NCBI RefSeq assembly: GCF_012927415.1
Contig: NZ_JABBPF010000161.1
Coordinates: 30,061-94,060, forward strand
Source: Polaromonas sp.
GTDB taxonomy: Bacteria > Pseudomonadota > Gammaproteobacteria > Burkholderiales > Burkholderiaceae_C
Length of the DNA stretch: 64,000 nt
Direction: 5' to 3'
Made by a program: the position numbers and the translations under genes. The notes below the pieces were generated by a model. It did no database searches. It saw only the letters and a list, made by a program, of their open reading frames with translations, and was not told the origin of the DNA. Shown piece after piece: positions 1 to 8,364 of this stretch. Position 1 is the stretch's first letter, and every line of letters begins with the position of its first letter.

Positions 1-1337
1 AGTTTCGACAGCAACGAGCCGGCGTTGAGGAAATACAAGCCCAGGGCCAGGCACCAGCCGACGAGCATGAGGACCGGAATGAAAAAGACGAACAGCAGCA
101 GCAAGCCATCAATGCGCTGCCCGAGAGTCAGGTAGGAGCTGGTCGCAAACTGCCACCAGTAGCGCGCCGTCACCTGGTTGTGGCCCTTGGCCCAGCGCGT
201 CACCTGCTTGATCCGGACGCTCCATTCTTCGGGTACCTCTTCGTAGCACTCGGAGCGGTTGGTGTAGACGGTTTTCCAGCCATTGAACATGAGCCGAAAG
301 GTGATGTCGGTATCTTCAGCCAGCGTGTCGTCGTGCCAGCCTCCGACGGCCTGGACTGCAGAAAGGCGTACCCCGCCCACGGTGCCACCGTACTGGGGCA
401 GCAAATTCATGTTCATGCGCGCTTGCTGATCGACCTGGTAGCCCGCCGAGCGCTCTAGGTCCAGCATTCGGGTGAGCAAGTTGGCGCCGCTGTTGACGGG
501 CACCACGCGGCCCATCACAGCCCCCACTTCGGGATCAAAAAAAGGCGCTACCAGCTGCTTGAGCAGGCCTCGCCCGGGAACGTAGTCGGCATCAAAAATA
601 ATGGCAATGTCGCCCTGGGCAAAGCTGAGTGCGTCTTTCAGGGCGGCCGATTTGCCGGCTTTGCCGGATACCCGGTGAAAGGGTGAAATACGCGTGGGAA
701 AGCGGGCCACATAGCCGTCGATGATTTGTCCGGTCGCGTCTTTGGAACGATCGTTGACCGGAATGATCTTCAGCCGCTCGGCCGGGTAATCGGTATTGAG
801 CAACGCTTCGATACAACCGGCAATGACTTTTTCTTCGTTATGCGCCGCAATGAACACCGTGATCATTGGCCAGCGCGCCAGCGCAATGTCAATGTAGGGG
901 TGACGCTGCACGCCGGCCAGGCGGTTCATGGTGAACAAAAAGTGCCGAACGCCGTAAAGCATCATGATCACCACGATCAAAAACAGCAACGACGCCATCG
1001 CCGCCGCCACCGGGTAGTCCTTGAATGACGGCATCAGAACAGCGGAATTCCGCGGCTGCGCGAGAGCCGGCAGCAAACCAATCAGCCAGCTGGCAAGAAA
1101 GACGCCCATTGTTCGCACCCGGCCCAAAGCCAAAAAGCGAAGGATGCAATTTTTTTGCCCGGATTCCAGAGGGAAATATCGCATCTGTTTGACTCCCGTT
1201 CGAACCTGCCATGCAGCGAAAGTGGGGCCGGCGTCGGCCTCGCCCCATCGATCGGCAAACTCCCGAACCATACGCCAGCCTGTAGTCCCGCCGGCAAAAG
1301 CACGGCCTGCACCCTCTGCGTGCTGGCCACGTGTCAT
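1..1337 (-). CDS. Processive family-2 glycosyltransferase, 3' end outside window
   Basis: Not in the ORF track because its stop lies beyond the window edge; I read it by hand on the minus strand. It starts at an ATG two codons after an in-frame TAA, and at least 445 codons are visible. N-terminal hydrophobic segments (such as GVFLASWLIGLLPALA and LLFLIVVIMMLYGV) precede a GT-A domain beginning FIAAHNEE. The catalytic set is complete: DRSKDAT, FDADYVPG (DxD), LAEDTD (general-base Asp) and QVTRWAKG, the QxxRW motif of processive synthases such as PgaC or BcsA. A C-terminal membrane segment (LLLLFVFFIPVLMLVGW) begins before the edge. It should polymerise a beta-linked polysaccharide at the inner membrane. 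The linked deacetylase and UDP-GlcNAc epimerase suggest an amino-sugar polymer, but the substrate cannot be read from sequence. No clear Shine-Dalgarno precedes the ATG. Confidence 0.85.
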   Translation of the reverse strand, partial: MTRGQHAEGAGRAFAGGTTGWRMVREFADRWGEADAGPTFAAWQVRTGVKQMRYFPLESGQKNCILRFLALGRVRTMGVFLASWLIGLLPALAQPRNSAVLMPSFKDYPVAAAMASLLFLIVVIMMLYGVRHFLFTMNRLAGVQRHPYIDIALARWPMITVFIAAHNEEKVIAGCIEALLNTDYPAERLKIIPVNDRSKDATGQIIDGYVARFPTRISPFHRVSGKAGKSAALKDALSFAQGDIAIIFDADYVPGRGLLKQLVAPFFDPEVGAVMGRVVPVNSGANLLTRMLDLERSAGYQVDQQARMNMNLLPQYGGTVGGVRLSAVQAVGGWHDDTLAEDTDITFRLMFNGWKTVYTNRSECYEEVPEEWSVRIKQVTRWAKGHNQVTARYWWQFATSSYLTLGQRIDGLLLLFVFFIPVLMLVGWCLALGLYFLNAGSLLSK

Positions 1338-1388
1338 GCGTTAGCGGGCTGACGTTTAGAGCAGCACACTGAACTTGCAGCCAGGCGG

Positions 1389-3692
1389 CTACAAAGGCGC
1401 TGCCTCGAAAGCGGCATTCTGGCCGGTCGGGCGGACCAGCCAATCGCTCCCCTGATCAACGATGGTCATGGTTCCCGAAACAACGACGGGCCGCGAATAC
1501 AGTGTTTTGGGATATGCCCACGCCATGGTCTTGAGGCTCAAGGGGTGACTGGCCGTGACGCGCATTCTTCCCGTGGTTGACAGGGCGCTGTTCCATGTCA
1601 CGGTGGTTCGCTGGTTCATGAACGTGGCCAACTGGGGCATCGTGTACCACTTGAACATACCCGCCGTTTGTTTTTGTCTGGCATAAGTCATCAGTCCAGT
1701 GATCACATCGGGCCAATCAGCCGCCCCCGGGGGGTGCGCATAAATCATGCGATTGGTTTCGTTTTTTACCGCAAAGTCGATCAGGTCTGAATACCACTGA
1801 CTGACGTCCGCCTGCGCAAACTGAAGGTCCTGAAATTCTTCAAAGGTCGCGGCAACGCCAAATGGCGTCAGCGGGATCGCCCACAGAGAAGGGTTGATCC
1901 GTTGGCCGGCCCGATAGGTACGCGTGGCTGCCGTCCCTGTGTGGCTGAGCGAGTAATACGAGTTAATACCGTTTTGCTCAAGCCAGTTGAGCGCCCACAG
2001 CGGGTTGTTTCCTTGAGGGGCTGAGTATCCCTTCGAAGGGTGACCGATGGCGGCTTGAACAGCGTTGCGGTTGAGCACCAGGTAGTTCTGGAACTCGGCC
2101 TGGTTGGTTTCGTTGGCGTTGTTGCCGTAGTAGTCATGAATCCATCCGCCGTGACTGCCCACGGAGTGTCCCTGTGCATCAAAGTCTCTGAGGAACTGTT
2201 GCGCTACCGGGTTGTTCGGCAAATCAAAGCCCAGCCCATCGCCAAAGTTGATGGTGTCGGGGCCCGCGGTTATATCGATGGAAAACGGTTTGTTGTTCCA
2301 TATGCCCATGTCCTTGAGGACCTGCATAGGATCCTGGGCTCCCAGTGAATCGAGGTGCCAGTTGAAGACCAGGCCGCCTGTGCCGTTTGGCACGTTGGTC
2401 AGACGTGGCTGCTTGAGTTGCCCGCGTGCGAACAGGTGCAGAAAGCCGTGCAGTGGCATGGCGTCTTCCGACAGCTTGAGATAAGTCAACGGCAGGTTCA
2501 CGAACAGCACATTGCCACTGCCGAAGGTACGGCTGCTGGCCACAAGACCATGCTGGGGTGAAGAGAAAAGCACCGCGCCCTGAGCCACGCCCTGCGTCAC
2601 AAAGCTGGGGTATGTCAGTGCACCGTAATAGTAGCCAGAAATGCTGTGCACCGGATCACCTGCCGGGGCCGGGGCCAGTGCCGTCAGGGTTTTCAGCCCG
2701 GTGTTGCGAAAGACGATGGGCCTTGACATGCTGGCAGCATTGTCCCCGCGTCCTGAATTTACCAAGACGCCCTGTACCTCACCCTGTTGGACCCCGCTTT
2801 GCTTGCCACCATCCTCGCGATTGTTCCCGCGCTTTGAATTATCCAGAATGCCAGGCGACACATTGGGCACTTCCTCGCGCTCGATCACGTTGGGTTGTTT
2901 TACATGCATGCCCTCGCGCTTGAGGTTTTTCTGACTGCGGCTGGATTTTGTGTCATGTGAGTTAGCCGGCAGCTTGAAGTGAAGCGAGTGGTCATAGTTT
3001 TTCAGGCCACCCGGGTCGGCAGGGCTGGCTGGCAGAAATTCGGCGGTCGACTTGTTGGGCGACGCAGCCTTGGCGGGTTGGGCCACGCGTATGGCACTTG
3101 CCATGCCTGAAGGCGTATAACCCGCTACCACTTGGGCTCCAAAGGCGGTGTAAGGCATGGATTTTCCGGGCGGCACCAGGATCGCCCGCATAAGCGACAC
3201 GCCGCCGATAACCGGGCCCAAACCTATCGTTCGATCACGCAGGGAGTCGTAAAGCACATAGTCCACACCGACCATAGTGCTGAAGCGCGACTTGGGAATG
3301 GCATAAAACCCCGTGTCCGTGAGCGCGCCCGCGTCATACACCAGCATGATGTTGCCGCCCTGCATCACGTAGTTTTGTATCGTGCTGACCATCGCGTCGC
3401 TCATGGAGACCTGCATCTGGTCAGGCACGATGATGCCGCTGTATTGCGTGCGTATGCCGGCCCCGGCCAAGAGGAAGTCCGCATTGCGCAAAATGCTCAA
3501 TTGATAGCCCTGCTCCTGAGCCGCATCGGTCCAGGCGGTCACCTGGACATCCGTGATCGCCAGCCCATCGGGCAGTAGCAGTGCCATTTTGGACAAGCTC
3601 TGCGCATGGGATACGCCCATGAGCGAGATCAGAAACAAACCATAAAACCAGCGAAAAAAGCTCGAGCGGATACTTCTTGCGGTGTTAAACAT
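1389..3692 (-). CDS. Exported polysaccharide deacetylase family protein
   Basis: 767 aa. I place the start 16 codons inside the track ORF because this ATG follows AGGAGC at proper spacing and opens a good signal peptide (FFRWFYGLFLISLMGVSHAQS). The N-terminal third looks like a glutamine-amidotransferase-like/ThuA-type fold (IIVPDQMQVS, GGNIMLVYDAG), a tentative reading. A polar low-complexity stretch follows, then a NodB-type deacetylase domain with FNWHLDS (metal Asp) and SVGSHGGWIHD (metal His pair region), later RMIYAHPPG. The expected role is periplasmic N- or O-deacetylation of a polysaccharide made by the glycosyltransferase immediately downstream (51-bp gap, same strand). Two imperfect 36-nt repeats lie in the linker. 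The family is clear; the substrate is inferred from context only. Confidence 0.75.
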   Translation of the reverse strand: MFNTARSIRSSFFRWFYGLFLISLMGVSHAQSLSKMALLLPDGLAITDVQVTAWTDAAQEQGYQLSILRNADFLLAGAGIRTQYSGIIVPDQMQVSMSDAMVSTIQNYVMQGGNIMLVYDAGALTDTGFYAIPKSRFSTMVGVDYVLYDSLRDRTIGLGPVIGGVSLMRAILVPPGKSMPYTAFGAQVVAGYTPSGMASAIRVAQPAKAASPNKSTAEFLPASPADPGGLKNYDHSLHFKLPANSHDTKSSRSQKNLKREGMHVKQPNVIEREEVPNVSPGILDNSKRGNNREDGGKQSGVQQGEVQGVLVNSGRGDNAASMSRPIVFRNTGLKTLTALAPAPAGDPVHSISGYYYGALTYPSFVTQGVAQGAVLFSSPQHGLVASSRTFGSGNVLFVNLPLTYLKLSEDAMPLHGFLHLFARGQLKQPRLTNVPNGTGGLVFNWHLDSLGAQDPMQVLKDMGIWNNKPFSIDITAGPDTINFGDGLGFDLPNNPVAQQFLRDFDAQGHSVGSHGGWIHDYYGNNANETNQAEFQNYLVLNRNAVQAAIGHPSKGYSAPQGNNPLWALNWLEQNGINSYYSLSHTGTAATRTYRAGQRINPSLWAIPLTPFGVAATFEEFQDLQFAQADVSQWYSDLIDFAVKNETNRMIYAHPPGAADWPDVITGLMTYARQKQTAGMFKWYTMPQLATFMNQRTTVTWNSALSTTGRMRVTASHPLSLKTMAWAYPKTLYSRPVVVSGTMTIVDQGSDWLVRPTGQNAAFEAAPL

Positions 3693-3749
3693 GATGGCTC
3701 CTATAAATGAAAACTCGGGACTTGCACCAATACCAACCAACCCAAAGAA

Positions 3750-4151
3750 TCAATTGCAATCCGGTTGCCTCGACACGCTCGCCCTGGCAAGCTGGATACA
3801 TTGCGGACCAACAGCGTCAGACGGCTGGCAATCCGTCGTCGGCAAGTCAAAATCCTGCAGTTCGGCCCATTGGGAGGATGGACCGGCGTCCTCGCTTTCC
3901 AGGGGAACGTTGAGATCGACCACAAATACGATTTCGCCGCCGAATCGGCCCACCCCCAGCGTTTTCATGAGGGACTGCTCCTTCTCGGGCGACTCCAGTC
4001 GCAAAAAGCAGATCGCCTGCTTCATGCCCTCATGGATGGCGGTGAGCACGTCAAGCCGGGCCACTCGCCCGAACCTTTCGCACAGCCGATGCAGGGCCGG
4101 CTTGAGGGTGGCAACGTCCGGGCAATGCTTGAGTTCATCGAGTGCATTCAT
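3750..4151 (-). CDS. Conserved hypothetical protein, 133 aa
   Basis: The track ORF begins 30 codons earlier, but the internal ATG (MNALDELKHC) is preceded by GGGGA and starts the region that looks coding. The protein has no signal peptide or membrane segment. It contains RLDVLTAIHEG, ICFLRLESPEKE and FGGEIVFVVDLNVP, an alternating hydrophobic pattern that suggests a small alpha/beta fold. It lies 57 bp upstream of the deacetylase on the same strand, so it may be the first gene of the polysaccharide operon. I do not recognise a named family. Confidence 0.55.
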   Translation of the reverse strand: MNALDELKHCPDVATLKPALHRLCERFGRVARLDVLTAIHEGMKQAICFLRLESPEKEQSLMKTLGVGRFGGEIVFVVDLNVPLESEDAGPSSQWAELQDFDLPTTDCQPSDAVGPQCIQLARASVSRQPDCN

Positions 4152-4586
4152 GATGGTTTTCCCCGAAAGTTTGTCGCTGTTTTCCGGATATATAAATTTA
4201 CTGTAAACGGTAATTTGAAAAACGTCACATGCCCGATACAACCGGAAATACCGGACAGAAAATTTTCCGAAATACCTAGCTACCGGGGCGAAAAAATGAG
4301 GTCTTTCACTCTGGCGGCAAACAAAATAATCCGGGCTCCACCGGCAAAATTCGCGTCAAAAAAGTGAGCAAAGCAACACATCACGTCACATTTGTTGCAC
4401 TAGCGTCGTACGGCATGCGGCTCAACATCGTGGCTTTCAACCGTTGGCAACAGGTCGGTGCAATTTGCCTCAAGCATTTGCGCCATCAGCCATGTAGACT
4501 CGGCAAACAAAACCGCGATTCTGTTACTGGATCAAGGGTTTTATTTCTGCCCGTTGCGATTACAAACTTGATGCAGGGACGTCTCG
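4152..4586. other. 435-bp divergent intergenic region, probable promoters
   Basis: This region separates the minus-strand polysaccharide genes from wecB and is clearly more AT-rich than its neighbours. About 45-65 bases upstream of the minus-strand ATG lies an imperfect inverted repeat, AAATTTAC...GGTAATTT, beside a TATATAAATT stretch; it could be an operator or a promoter element. ORFs listed here in the track (4364..4681 and others) have no supporting features. I see no RNA gene or terminator. Confidence 0.4.
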
Positions 4587-5789
4587 ATGACCCAAAAAGT
4601 TCTTCTTGTTTTCGGCACTCGTCCCGAAGCCATCAAGATGGCGCCCCTGGTCAAGACGCTGCAGGCAAATGCCGCGTTTGAGGTCAAGGTATGCGTGACC
4701 GCCCAGCACCGGCAAATGCTGGACCAGGTGCTTCATCTTTTCGATATCCAGCCCGACTTTGACCTGAACCTGATGAAGCCCGGACAGGACCTTTCAGACA
4801 TCACCACCGGGGTCCTGTCGGGGCTGCAATCCGTGTTGACCCAATGGCGCCCCGACGCCGTGCTGGTGCATGGCGACACTTCCACCACCTTTGCGGCGTC
4901 ATTGGCCGCGTTTTACCAACGCATTCCGGTCGGCCATGTTGAAGCAGGCCTGCGCACCGGCAACCTTTACGCCCCCTGGCCCGAGGAAGCCAACCGCAAA
5001 CTCACCAGCGTGCTGGCGCAATGGCACTTTGCCCCCACCGAAACCTCGCGCGGCAACCTGTTGGCTGAAGGGGTCGCCGACGGCTCGATCCATGTCACTG
5101 GCAACACCGTGATCGATGCGCTGTTGCAGGTGCGCGAAAAAATCGTCAACGGCGCCCCACTGCGGCAACAGCTTGATCAGGATTTCGGCTTTCTTGACCC
5201 CGCAAAGCGGCTGGTTCTGGTGACCGGCCATCGCCGCGAAAATTTTGGCGACGGCTTCGAGCGCATTTGCCAGGCCCTGGCCCACATCGCCAAAAACCAC
5301 GCCGACGTTCAGGTGGTCTACCCGGTGCACCTCAACCCCCAGGTTCAGGAGCCGGTGAAGCGCTTGCTGGGCGGTATTGAAAACGTCCACCTGATAGCGC
5401 CGCTGGACTACCTGCCGTTTGTGTACCTGATGGACAAAAGCACCCTGATTCTGACCGATTCCGGTGGCGTTCAGGAAGAAGCGCCCTCCATGGGAAAACC
5501 TGTTCTGGTGATGCGGGACACCACCGAGCGCCCCGAAGCGGTTGCAGCCGGTACCGTCAGACTGGTCGGCACCGATGCGAAAAAAATCGCCAGCCACGCC
5601 AGCACCCTGCTCACCGACGAACGGGCCTATCAAGCCATGGCCTTTGCCCATAACCCCTACGGCGACGGGCTGGCCTGCCAGCGCATTGCACAGGCATTGA
5701 TCGCCGGGCAATCGGCGGTTGCGTTTGCGTCGGCGCCCGAGCCGGCGACGGCCAAGAAAACTGCCTTGGGTCAATCCGGAAAAGCCTGA
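4587..5789 (+). CDS. wecB: UDP-N-acetylglucosamine 2-epimerase (non-hydrolysing)
   Basis: 400 aa. It interconverts UDP-GlcNAc and UDP-ManNAc in the cytoplasm, supplying an amino-sugar donor for surface polysaccharide. The N-terminus [13 protein letters not shown] is diagnostic, followed by [36 protein letters not shown], and [17 protein letters not shown] with DTTERPEA. The enzyme normally ends near residue 375; here about 25 extra residues rich in Ala, Pro and Lys follow and look non-catalytic. The ATG begins [14 protein letters not shown] without an N-terminal extension. It faces away from the deacetylase and glycosyltransferase genes, and the shared locus suggests one exopolysaccharide pathway. 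Confidence 0.95.
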   Translation: MTQKVLLVFGTRPEAIKMAPLVKTLQANAAFEVKVCVTAQHRQMLDQVLHLFDIQPDFDLNLMKPGQDLSDITTGVLSGLQSVLTQWRPDAVLVHGDTSTTFAASLAAFYQRIPVGHVEAGLRTGNLYAPWPEEANRKLTSVLAQWHFAPTETSRGNLLAEGVADGSIHVTGNTVIDALLQVREKIVNGAPLRQQLDQDFGFLDPAKRLVLVTGHRRENFGDGFERICQALAHIAKNHADVQVVYPVHLNPQVQEPVKRLLGGIENVHLIAPLDYLPFVYLMDKSTLILTDSGGVQEEAPSMGKPVLVMRDTTERPEAVAAGTVRLVGTDAKKIASHASTLLTDERAYQAMAFAHNPYGDGLACQRIAQALIAGQSAVAFASAPEPATAKKTALGQSGKA

Positions 5790-5802
5790 GCACCTGCCGC
5801 AG

Positions 5803-5810
5803 CCCCCCCC
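5803..5810. repeat. C8 homopolymer tract ahead of the GGDEF-EAL gene
   Basis: Eight consecutive C residues lie 13 bp after the wecB stop codon and just before a GTG (5812) that is in frame with the downstream gene. If translation began upstream of it, slippage would switch the frame; if not, it only alters leader spacing. Confidence 0.6.
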
Positions 5811-5907
5811 AGTGAAGTCCTTACCTTTCGTACCCCTCCCACCCGTCGCTGTCGCTGTGTTGGCGGTCGGGCCGGTTACCTCGCCCGCCTTTGACGTGCC
5901 AGCAGAC

Positions 5908-8364
5908 ATGGCACCGCGAACGAGCCGCAAGCTGCTGGACATGGCCGAGCGCACCGCCCACATCGGCAGCTGGACCATCGAGCTGCCGGGCGACCGGCTG
6001 GCGCACTCGCGCGAATGCGCGGCAATTCTTGGCGTGGCGCCGGGCCAGTCCCTCACGTTCAGCGAGATGGTGGCCCGTTACACGCCGGAGTGGCGCGAAA
6101 ACATTGAGGCACTGTTTCGCAAATGCGGGCGGGACGGCAGCCCGTTCGACGAGGAGATGCAGATCGTGGCGGCGGCCCAGGGCAGCAGGTGGGTGCGGAC
6201 CGTGGGCGAAGCCGAACACGATGACAAGGGCCAGATCGTCCGCCTGCAGGGGGTCCTGAAGGATATCTCTGCGCGCAAGCAGGCCCAGCGCGAAACCCTT
6301 CGTCTGGCGATGCGCCTGACCACCACGCTGGCGAGCATCACGGAAGCCTTCGTGACGCTCGATCACGCGTGCTGCTTCACCTACCTCAACCGGGAAAGCG
6401 AACGGTTGCTGCAGCGCACGACCGGCGATCTGCTGGGCAAGCAAGCTTGGCATGAATTTGGCGGCGCCGTCGGACAGCGCCTGGAGCAGCAGCTCGAAAA
6501 GTCGCTCGCCACCAATCGCCGCGTGGAATTCGACGACTTCTATCCCGCCCTGGGCAAATGGCTGGAAGTGCGTGCCTACCCTTTTACCGAAGGCCTGGCG
6601 GTGTACTTCCGCGATGTGACCGACCGGCGCAAATCGCAGGAACAGCTGATGCTGCTGGAAACCAGCATTTCGCGGCTTAACGACATCGTACTTATCGCCG
6701 AGGCTTTACCTTCCCGCCACCCCGAGCCGCGCGTCGTGTTCGTCAACGATGCATTCGTGCGGCATACCGGCTACAACCGCGACGACGTGCTCGGGCAAAC
6801 GCCGGGCATGCTGCTTGGGCCCGATCCCCAGCTGGGCCAATTACTCCGCGGCAAGGGGGCACTTCAAGAAAACAGGCATGGCCGCAGCGAGCTGAAAATC
6901 TACACGAAAAGTGGCAGCTGGTTCTGGGTGGAGCTGGAGATTGTCTCGGTGCTCGCGCCGGCGGGTCAGCTGACGCACTGGGTGGCCGTGGGTCGTGACA
7001 TCACCCAGCGCAAGGCCGCAGAGGCCGAGATTCATCACCTGGCCTTTTACGATCCGCTGACCCAGCTGCCCAACCGGCAACTGCTGATGGACCGGCTGCA
7101 GCGCGTGCTGGCCCAGAATACCCAGACGAAGCGCCAGGGCGCGCTGATGTTCATTGACGTGGACAACTTCAAGGTCCTCAACGATACCCTGGGCCACCAC
7201 AAGGGCGACCTGCTGCTTCAGAAAGTCGCGACGCGGCTACTTGACTGCGTGCGCAAAACCGACACCGTGGCACGCCTGGGCGGTGACGAGTTCGTCATCA
7301 TGCTGGAGAACCTGGCCGATGACCCGGAAGCCGCCACGTCGCGGGCCAGGATCGTGGCCGAAAAGGTATTGAACTGCCTGCGCGAACCTTTCAATCTGGA
7401 CGGCCACCGGCACTACGCGTCGGCCAGCCTGGGCGTGACGTCGCTCACCGGCCAGCACGACCGTGTGAGCGAATTGCTCAAGCAGGCCGACCTGGCGATG
7501 TACCAGGCCAAGACCCTGGGTCGCAATACCGTCTGCTTTTTCGACCCCAACCTGCAAGCCACGGTCAGCGCCAAGGCCGCCGTCAGTTCCGACTTGCGCG
7601 TCGGCCTGCGGGAGAACCAGTTTGTCGTGTACTACCAGCCCCAGGTGGATCGCCATGGTTGCGTCACCGGCGTCGAGGCCCTGCTGCGCTGGCAGCACCC
7701 CGAAAGGGGCCTGGTCGAGCCGGCGGACTTCATCCCGACGGCGGAGGATACCGGCCTGATCCTGCCCCTGGGCCAGTGGGCACTGGAGACCGCGTGCCAG
7801 CAGCTCGCGGCCTGGGCAATGCGGCCGGAGACGGTGGGCCTGAGCATCGCGGTGAACGTCAGCGTGCGCCAGTTCCGGCACCCGGATTTCGTCGACACGG
7901 TGATCGCGACGATACAGCGCACCGGCATACGGGCTCACCGCCTGAAGCTTGAACTCACCGAGAGCCTGCTGGCCGACCACATGGAAATCACCATCGCCAA
8001 GATGGGCACGCTCAAGGCGCTGGGCGTCACGCTGTCGCTCGATGACTTTGGCGTGGGCTACTCATCGCTGTCAGCGCTCAAGCGCCTGCCGCTGGACCAG
8101 CTCAAGATCGACAAAATTTTTGTCGCCGACCTGTTGACCGACCCGAATGACGCCGCCATTTCGCGCGCCATCATCACGCTGGCCCAGAGCCTGAGCCTGC
8201 AGGTGGTGGCCGAAGGTGTGGAAACGCAGGCGCAGCGCGACTTTCTGCTGGAGCAGGGCTGTGAGTATTTTCAGGGCTACCTGTTCTCCAGGCCCCTGCC
8301 GCTCGAACAGCTGGAGCGTTACCTGCTGACTCAAGCCTGCCGGCCGGCCGACCCGGCAGCCTAG
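5908..8364 (+). CDS. PAS-GGDEF-EAL protein (cyclic-di-GMP turnover)
   Basis: 818 aa from the ATG at 5908. The track ORF starts at a TTG inside wecB, which is unlikely, and GTG 5812 is an alternative. No start has a convincing ribosome site. The N-terminal half carries about three PAS/PAC modules (HIGSWTIELPGDRLA; EAFVTLDHACCFTYLN; NDIVLIAEAL...VFVNDAFVRHTGY) and no predicted membrane segment, so it is probably a cytosolic sensor. The GGDEF motif is intact at 458-462 and the EAL at 590-592, with LELTES, DDFGVGYSS, QLKIDKIFV and VAEGVET present. Both cyclase and phosphodiesterase sites therefore look catalytically competent; which dominates cannot be judged. It may set c-di-GMP levels controlling the adjacent polysaccharide genes (inference). 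Its end overlaps convergent putA by 4 bp. Confidence 0.92.
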   Translation: MAPRTSRKLLDMAERTAHIGSWTIELPGDRLAHSRECAAILGVAPGQSLTFSEMVARYTPEWRENIEALFRKCGRDGSPFDEEMQIVAAAQGSRWVRTVGEAEHDDKGQIVRLQGVLKDISARKQAQRETLRLAMRLTTTLASITEAFVTLDHACCFTYLNRESERLLQRTTGDLLGKQAWHEFGGAVGQRLEQQLEKSLATNRRVEFDDFYPALGKWLEVRAYPFTEGLAVYFRDVTDRRKSQEQLMLLETSISRLNDIVLIAEALPSRHPEPRVVFVNDAFVRHTGYNRDDVLGQTPGMLLGPDPQLGQLLRGKGALQENRHGRSELKIYTKSGSWFWVELEIVSVLAPAGQLTHWVAVGRDITQRKAAEAEIHHLAFYDPLTQLPNRQLLMDRLQRVLAQNTQTKRQGALMFIDVDNFKVLNDTLGHHKGDLLLQKVATRLLDCVRKTDTVARLGGDEFVIMLENLADDPEAATSRARIVAEKVLNCLREPFNLDGHRHYASASLGVTSLTGQHDRVSELLKQADLAMYQAKTLGRNTVCFFDPNLQATVSAKAAVSSDLRVGLRENQFVVYYQPQVDRHGCVTGVEALLRWQHPERGLVEPADFIPTAEDTGLILPLGQWALETACQQLAAWAMRPETVGLSIAVNVSVRQFRHPDFVDTVIATIQRTGIRAHRLKLELTESLLADHMEITIAKMGTLKALGVTLSLDDFGVGYSSLSALKRLPLDQLKIDKIFVADLLTDPNDAAISRAIITLAQSLSLQVVAEGVETQAQRDFLLEQGCEYFQGYLFSRPLPLEQLERYLLTQACRPADPAA

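Noticed and set aside
889-1443. 184-aa minus-strand ORF
   Set aside because: Different frame of the real glycosyltransferase gene, whose motifs are intact in another frame.
4448-4480. Sigma-54 promoter before wecB
   Set aside because: TTGGCA...TGC is present, but the GG-GC spacing is 12, not 10.
4899-6056. 385-aa minus-strand ORF over wecB
   Set aside because: Antisense shadow of a clear enzyme gene in GC-rich DNA; no motif and low-complexity composition.
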